This document shows, in pieces, positions 59,301-64,000 of a stretch of 64,000 nucleotides of DNA (positions are counted from its first letter, which is position 1; each line of letters opens with the position of its first letter). The stretch comes from Morinoia aosen. Lineage: Eukaryota; Arthropoda; Malacostraca; Amphipoda; Talitridae. The DNA is taken from the NCBI GenBank assembly GCA_030386875.1, contig CM059570.1, positions 34,835,422 through 34,899,421 on the forward strand. The letters run 5' to 3'. Under the pieces are notes generated by a model. It was not told where the DNA came from and did no database searches. It worked only from the letters and a program-made list of their open reading frames with translations. The position numbers and the translations under genes are program-made.

Positions 59301-62300
59301 GCTGCTTTGAATCTATTCGAACAGTGGAGCGTCCTCCTTCGAACGAAAAAATTTTTTTTTTGTATGCGTTGTGAATAGAATCACAACACTACAGGGTTTT
59401 CAGATCGGCCAGCACAGGCCAGAGTAACAACTCTTGCACGAAAGCGGATCGTCCATGAAAGCATTTGGAGACAGAGAGCTGTTTGGGGTATGGATACCCG
59501 AGCTTCTCTGTCGGTTAGAAGATCTGTCTGCCTTATCGGCCTCTACAACTGTATATCGGCACTACCTGGAAAATGCGACTACACTGAGAGCACAATTAAA
59601 TCGAGATCGTGAAGGAATCTAGCACTTCGGTAAGATTGCTCTAATTGAAGTGCGAGGGGTCTTTAAAGAAAAACAATTAATGCGCCTGTCCATTGTGCCG
59701 TGCGTTGAATAAAATCCTCAGACATGTACATCAACCGAAAAGTGACAAGGTTTGATACAAGCAAGATGGCGAGTACAACTGGCAACCAATCGGAGGAAAA
59801 TGGTTCATAAGGAAAAACCTAAAGTTCAAGCGAAAAGGAACACAAGTATATAAAGGTAGCTACCGAAATGGGAATTAGATTACAGCTTTAATCCTTTCAT
59901 CAAATGTAGGGGGATGAAGCCTAGTCATATTTTGAGCAATATCAAATACTGTTTTGTAAATTTCAAGCATTTGCGTCAGTAGACACCCACAAATTCAACA
60001 TAACTATAATTGTCTACGCAGAACGTATCTTTCTAAACGGTTGCTGACTCAGAGACTAAGAAAAACAGTTGCATCACAGTGCTAGTCTAGTGTGTGATGA
60101 AACAACACAACTAATGCCTTACACCGTACGTCTAGTGTGTGATTATGAAGCAACAAAACTGACGTATCACACCGTACAATCAGTGTATGGTGACGATGAA
60201 GACACACAACTGCTCCCTCGCACCGTACAATCACTGTATGATGATGATGATGATGATGATGAAGACAGACAACTGCTGCCTCACAGCGTACAATCACTCT
60301 ATGAAAATAATGAAGCAACACGTCCGAAGCACCCCACACCAGGTCCATATTTGTACCGCACCAATACAATAGCCAACACTAACCTTTATAAATGTTGACC
60401 CTGGCGTCGGTGTGCGTGAGCTTGAAGGAGAGGGCGGAGTGGTGGGACTCCAGCACGCTGGTGTCGTTGTAGAGAATCGCAAGATCGTTGTTGGTGTTGC
60501 ACAGGAACGCACTGCAGCACACACAACCTCAGTTACAACAGTGTTTTTCCTCCCAGTACGGACAAAGGTGGGCTCAAAATGGAATAGCGTGTTTCAAAAA
60601 CATGAAAAATAATTGAGACAGCTAGTTTCAAAGAAAGTACCTCGTCCCTCCTGCACCACAAACAAAAGTATGCTTGAAAAGAAAAAGCGCACCTCACGTA
60701 CAAAAAAGTTATTGAGACGACCAGTTTCCGAAAGAGTACTTAGCGCGTGGAGTATTAGCTCGATACATCGGTCCCCTAAAGTGAAATCAAAATAAATAGC
60801 ATTTTGCAAAGTCCAGAATCGTCAAGTAGGAAGTGCTCTTATATCTGCACAATGTAAGCAGCGTCTATAACTTTAGGAATGTGAAATCCCTGATGAATGT
60901 AACACAACGAAAAAACATAAATGAGAACTAAAACAAATTCCATACACATCTCATGGAGGTCAATATTTGTAAAGCATTTTGGGGACAAATTATGCACATA
61001 ACCTCTCCGTTGATAAAACACTAAATGTTATTTTTTCATGAGCAGCAGCCTGATACAAGCTGGTCAGTACAGAAGATGGTACTAAAAAATGACCTGTTTT
61101 TGCCAGGATGATCGACGTCATGAACCACAGCAGCGATCATCGCAGCCGCCACGTCCAGGGGGTCCAGTAAATCTTGAGAGAAAAAAATGTCCAGTAAATC
61201 TTAAGAAAAAATTTGTCTAACAAACGCTGAGAAAATAAATATGTACAGTGACATTGGGTGTACAAATGTTTAGTAAACCTTGGATGAACAAAATGTCTGG
61301 CAGGTCTTGGGTGAATAAATGTACCTAGCAGACCTTTAGTGAAAAAATATGGCTAGCAGGCCTTGGGTAATTGAACATGCCTAGCAATCCTAGAAAAAAG
61401 CATAGATGTGCGGCACACTTTATAAAAACTAACTTATTCATTGGACCTAGTAAACACAAACATGTCCAGTATGCATTCGGAAACAGAATACCCATTAAAT
61501 TCTTTGAGGGAAGATTTTCCAAAAAATTAGGTAAACAAATGTTTCTGTTATAACTCAGGTAAATGGGAATCACTTCGAAATACATACCTCATTCAGATAT
61601 TTATCAAGATCTTAGGTAAACCAAGTATAAAGAGTAGTCTAATATTTTGTGATGCACTTAGAGAATAACGTTAATATACAAACAAATATATATAGGCATT
61701 AAAACGAGAGCCTGATGACGCAAATTCATAACCCAAAATATCAACCACTGGAAAAGGGTCATTTTCAATTAATTTTGTCTAATTATTTCCTGTATTTTCA
61801 AGAGATTTTTCTCATTTTGAACTGATTTTTCTCATTGTAAACTAATTATTCTATTTTTCAACTATTTTTCTCACTCGTAATAAATTTTCATACTAATTTT
61901 CAATGTACCTTCGAATTTACGAAGTCTTGAAATAAACGCAAGAACATCTGAAATTAAAAAAAATCTCTAACTAATCTAATGAATCAGTTCATTCCCTTCA
62001 CCTACCATAAGCAGACAACAGAGAACTTTTAAATCTCGGTTAAGCGTGAGAATTTGTTTGCATATCGCTTAGTTTTATATTATTTTAGCCTTTAAAGTCA
62101 GGCGTTACAAAACTATTTTTTTCACATGATTTACATCTTGACATGAGCATGGCAGTTCTTATCACCGTCTAATTAACACTATAAAATCCTAAAAGAGAAA
62201 ATATTCACGCTGATGTTTAAGTCAAATCGAACAATTTTAAATCAAACCTCAAATATATTTAATTTCATTTAAATTCGGTTTTCTAGCTAAAATGCTACTT

Positions 62301-63006
62301 GTCACATTGAAACTTTGAATTTACTCATTTCTGTCACATTAACACATGAAATACAGTGTATTTGATGATTGTTTGACTTCGAAACGCAATTTATGATGCA
62401 TTTCTAGTGGGTAGATCTGACTTCAAAATAAACTTTCCTCTTTGCCATCGTCACTTAAATTACTACTTTTACATTTTACGGCAAATCCAAAAACCTCAAC
62501 GCTTTCCAATACTTTAAGTTCGCTAACACTCTGAAACACAAAGCATTCGAAGGAACAACATGTAGAGCCCCGGCTAATATCACACACAACTTACTGCAAT
62601 GACTTTCGGAATCAAATTCTCTAAACTGATTTCATTTCACGTCCACAAATAAAACTTAATCGAAAAACAAATAAAAATAAATACCTGAATTCTACCATTT
62701 ATTTGACTCTACTTTTTAAAAGGTCTTTGCATAATTCAGAAGGAGGAGAAAAATTATTTTGTTTGTACTTTAGCCAAAATTGACCAAGCTGCCTCACATA
62801 CATTGAAATGAAACTTTCATTTCAAGGAGAAATATGCCCTCACCGGCGATGCGCGGCCGCTGCATGAAGTAAGTGGTGGCGTGGAGGACGTCAGCAGCGT
62901 GGGTCGAGTTGTGGTATGAGTTGTCGGCGTGGTAGTTTGCCTCGATGACCGTGAGCCAGTTCTGCAGGGTCTGTTCGTCGCAGTTCAGCGTCGCGGGCAC
63001 GTTCAT
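47164..63006 (-). CDS. PDE8: PDE8-type cAMP phosphodiesterase; last seven coding exons, 5' part off the right edge
   Basis: Hydrolyses cAMP to AMP; PDE8 is the high-affinity, IBMX-insensitive class. Exons 63006-62844, 61172-61094, 60511-60384, 53140-52989, 49796-49635, 49308-49179 and 47375-47164 join to 1026 nt = 341 residues plus TAA without a frame break. In this fragment H32 and H36 ([10 protein letters not shown]), H72 and D73 (HDVDHPG) and D203 (CADVSNP) are the catalytic and metal-binding residues of the family. Q255 (SQIGF) is the purine-binding glutamine. [20 protein letters not shown] and [12 protein letters not shown] are close to remembered human PDE8A/B. The tail is Gln-rich, then acidic (KEEEEENGS), longer than I recall for mammals. 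The PAS and REC-like N-terminus would lie beyond 64000. Confidence 0.95.
47376..49178. other. Last intron of the PDE8-like gene
   Basis: AT-rich, with a tRNA-derived SINE at its 5' end in the gene's sense (48893-49075). Nothing else recognised. Confidence 0.6.
48893..49075 (+). mobile_element. tRNA-derived SINE (Ser/Leu-like head)
   Basis: The head GGTCATCTTGGCCGAGTGG then TTAAGAGC has a perfect box A (TGGCCGAGTGG). It is followed by an 11-base anticodon-arm-like inverted pair (CGTCTCT ... AGAGACG) and a decayed box B (GGTTTGATATATGG). About 110 bp of unrelated body follow. The acceptor stem does not pair, so it is not a working tRNA gene. Confidence 0.7.
49179..49308 (-). CDS. PDE8: PDE8-like exon with the substrate glutamine
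   Basis: 43 codons from [18 protein letters not shown] to ISDMFEQWD plus one base. The acceptor is TTCCAG|ACC and the donor ACG|GTGAGT. It contains Q255, which in PDEs contacts the purine ring, and F258, which stacks on it. Confidence 0.95.
49635..49796 (-). CDS. PDE8: PDE8-like exon with the CADVSNP motif
   Basis: 54 codons, [17 protein letters not shown] to [12 protein letters not shown]203 of CADVSNP is a metal ligand. The acceptor is CAACAG|ACG and the donor CAG|GTACTT, phase 0 on both sides. Confidence 0.95.
50185..50925. repeat. Diverged 23-bp minisatellite
   Basis: About 30 units such as CAACCAAACTGTGGCCAGAC and CAACCAAATTATGGCTCAAC, period 23, much more decayed than the neighbouring 22-bp array. 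Confidence 0.85.
52040..52970. repeat. 22-bp minisatellite next to a splice donor
   Basis: Unit CAACTCTCAACTTCACCGCA plus GG, about 40 units. The left edge is decayed. A run of identical units lies at about 52260-52420. The right part has longer composite units, with CATCTCTCAATTTCACCGCA recurring at 52575, 52755 and 52911. The array ends 18 bp from the donor of the exon 52989-53140. It gives a spurious 182-codon plus-strand frame. Confidence 0.95.
52989..53140 (-). CDS. PDE8: PDE8-like exon, MTKHFEH helix
   Basis: Two bases complete G124, then [18 protein letters not shown] to [10 protein letters not shown]. The acceptor is TCTCAG|GTCTGG and the donor GAC|GTGGGT. The donor lies 18 bp from the end of the 22-bp minisatellite. 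Confidence 0.93.
53464..54708. repeat. Left LTR
   Basis: 1245 bp, TG...CA ends, identical by eye to the right LTR. Confidence 0.9.
58144..59388. repeat. Right LTR
   Basis: 1245 bp, same ends and length as the left LTR, followed by CTAC of the target duplication. Confidence 0.9.
59393..60084. other. PDE8-like intron, nothing recognised
   Basis: Somewhat richer in GC than the surroundings at 59400-59700 (a 62-codon plus-strand frame there matches nothing known). Confidence 0.45.
60085..60345. repeat. About 51-bp tandem repeat, five units, with a GAT run
   Basis: Units share CACCGTACAATCA, GTGTATG-GATGAAGACACA and CAACTGCTGCCTC. A (GAT)n run near 60240-60262 has expanded in one unit. The array begins about 38 bp downstream of the donor at 60383 in the gene's sense. 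Confidence 0.85.
60384..60511 (-). CDS. PDE8: PDE8-like exon, [14 protein letters not shown]
   Basis: One base completes S81, then [18 protein letters not shown] to TDARVNIYK and one base. LYND and LESHH are conserved active-site helices. The acceptor is CTGCAG|TGCG and the donor AAAG|GTTAGT. Confidence 0.95.
61094..61172 (-). CDS. PDE8: PDE8-like exon, HDVDHPG metal motif
   Basis: Two bases complete D55, then [25 protein letters not shown] and two bases. H72 and D73 bind the catalytic metals. The donor is ACAG|GTCATT and the acceptor CTCAAG|ATTTAC. An almost identical acceptor (TTTCTTAAG|ATTTAC) lies exactly 27 bp upstream and would add DLLDIFFSQ in frame. Confidence 0.93.
61165..61400. repeat. 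27-bp-like tandem repeat overlapping a 3' splice site
   Basis: Eight or nine diverged units starting TGTCCAGTAAATCTT, with TGTCTGGCAGGTCTTGGG forms further out. The unit nearest the gene includes the first bases of the exon 61094-61172, so its acceptor is a member of the array. Confidence 0.75.
61401..62843. other. PDE8-like intron, nothing recognised
   Basis: AT-rich, without repeat families or exons that I can identify. Confidence 0.55.
62844..63006 (-). CDS. PDE8: PDE8-like exon, HNSTHAADV (first in window)
   Basis: 54 codons and one base: [18 protein letters not shown] to FMQRPRIA. H32 is the expected catalytic proton donor and H36 a metal ligand. The donor is GCCG|GTGAGG. The acceptor is taken as TGTCAG|ATG at 63008/63007; the M is then internal, not a start. 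No further exon was found to 64000. Confidence 0.9.
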
Positions 63007-64000
63007 CTGACACATCAGGCTCAGACCCAGCCACACGAGCGGCCTGCGTGTCAGAAACACCGCAAGCTCGGTAAAGGTTCAGCAGTGAAACACGCTATCA
63101 AAAACTTCAGACGAAGACGAAGCAAAAATAGCGCCCTGCACGTCACTTGAGGTGACGCTGCAACATGGAGACTTTGTAATTTCCTGGAATTTTGTGTCCA
63201 TGAGTGAGGAGAAGAACAACTGCCGCCAGCAAATGATCATCGTCCCATGAACATCGCTTATAATTTCCATACATAACTCTTTCTCCTTGAGTCTGAATAC
63301 TTACAGCACCGTCCGCTCAGAGTAAGCAGCTATGAGCTTCCAAGTTGGCATCTACCGTCGACTTGAAGACCTATATACTCGTTCGTATCATTTCAGTCAA
63401 CTGAAGCATGAGTTACTCACTATCTACGAATATAAGCAAACGCTGAAAGCACTTATTCACGTTCGCTAAATTAACATCACGTTTATATAATCGGGAACAG
63501 TTTATCCTCATGCTCAAACTTTTGAACTTGCGTAGCTGAGTTCCTAGAATTAAAAGGGCGATTCATAGGAAATCTAGCGGAGTTTCTTGGACACTCTCTG
63601 AACCGGGTCCTGATTCAAAAACTCGATCCTCACTTAAAAACTTGGTTAACGCTGCTCAACAGACTAATACTTCTTGAACTATTGGTTTCTTACTTTTCTA
63701 TTTTCTCCTCATTCATGGGAAACGTAAAAGTAATTCACTAAAGAAACAAATAAAAGCAAACATTTGACAGTCTCAGGAACCACTTCAACATTGAAAACCT
63801 TCCTCATATTTCAAACACTCAGTATAGTGGCAAATCTTAATGTACTGTTTGTCATTGCCACCTTTATTACAGCTTTACTGTAGTTTCTGGTTCCTCATAA
63901 TACTTACGGTAAAGTAATCATAATACAGTAATCTACCAATCTCCATTTGTTGGTACAGACTTTCTAATTTCTATCACACCTTACTCAAAGCAACTGCTCG
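63007..64000. other. PDE8-like intron at the right edge
   Basis: No upstream PDE8 exon found. Remaining exons must lie beyond the window. Confidence 0.6.

Larger units (their letters stand above)
53464..59388. mobile_element. LTR retrotransposon, non-coding (LARD-like), very young
   Basis: 5.9 kb in a PDE8-like intron. Two direct repeats of 1245 bp (53464-54708 and 58144-59388) start TGTAATGGAGCC and end ATCACAACA. Compared line by line they show no difference. The 4-bp target duplication CTAC lies at 53460-53463 and 59389-59392. The 3.4-kb interior has only short frames and no gag, protease, reverse transcriptase or integrase that I can recognise, so it is a non-autonomous derivative. Family not assignable; 4-bp duplications are common in Ty3/Gypsy. 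The structure at the ends looks whole. Confidence 0.9.

Noticed and set aside
60069-60398. 109-codon plus-strand frame with a poly-Asp run
   Set aside because: The 51-bp tandem repeat with a GAT run, extending into the antisense of the donor region of a PDE8 exon.
63007-63270. Possible upstream PDE8 exon on the minus strand
   Set aside because: No PDE8-like peptide and no splice-site pair giving the correct phase was found.

Overview
The window is arthropod-like nuclear DNA, most likely insect or crustacean. It is AT-rich, has long introns, and is full of piggyBac-type, tRNA-SINE, LINE and minisatellite DNA. Species cannot be named from the sequence. Two protein-coding genes are supported, both on the minus strand and both cut by a window edge. 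All exon boundaries below were fixed by hand from splice sites plus reading-frame continuity across junctions; no aligner was run.

Left, 472-14291: the first seven coding exons (289 codons) of a mitochondrial acyl-CoA dehydrogenase of the ACAD9/VLCAD type, running from a start codon with a presequence to the conserved GIRGSNTAE segment. The C-terminal half lies off the left edge. Its introns hold a broken I/Jockey-like LINE, copies of a dispersed repeat (here Repeat A), and a 34-bp minisatellite whose units are copies of the gene's own exon-intron junction.

Middle, about 14.3-47.1 kb: no convincing gene. It holds a head-to-head tRNA-SINE-like multimer with a 15-bp target duplication, a 98-bp triplication, a 2-kb piggyBac element with TTAA on both sides and a truncated transposase, a 4.5-kb nested-palindrome DNA transposon with 8-bp target duplications and further insertions inside it, an 0.8-kb TTAA element, a CpG-rich promoter-like patch near 28.5 kb, a LINE tail, and a 2.6-kb, 24-bp minisatellite of about 108 units that is open in several frames on both strands.

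Right, 47164-63006: the last seven coding exons (341 aa plus stop) of a PDE8-type cAMP phosphodiesterase, with the metal-binding and substrate residues of the catalytic domain intact. The N-terminal part (PAS and REC-like regions in this family) is off the right edge. Its introns hold an apparently very young LTR element with two 1245-bp LTRs identical by eye and no recognisable internal coding sequence, several minisatellites, a tRNA-derived SINE, and a repeat array that has copied a 3' splice site so that an in-frame 9-residue isoform is predicted.

The two genes act in unrelated processes (mitochondrial fatty-acid oxidation or complex I assembly; cAMP breakdown) and nothing suggests co-regulation. 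The most unusual material is (1) the two minisatellites grown out of splice sites, (2) the nested-palindrome transposon, and (3) the SINE multimer inserted as one unit.
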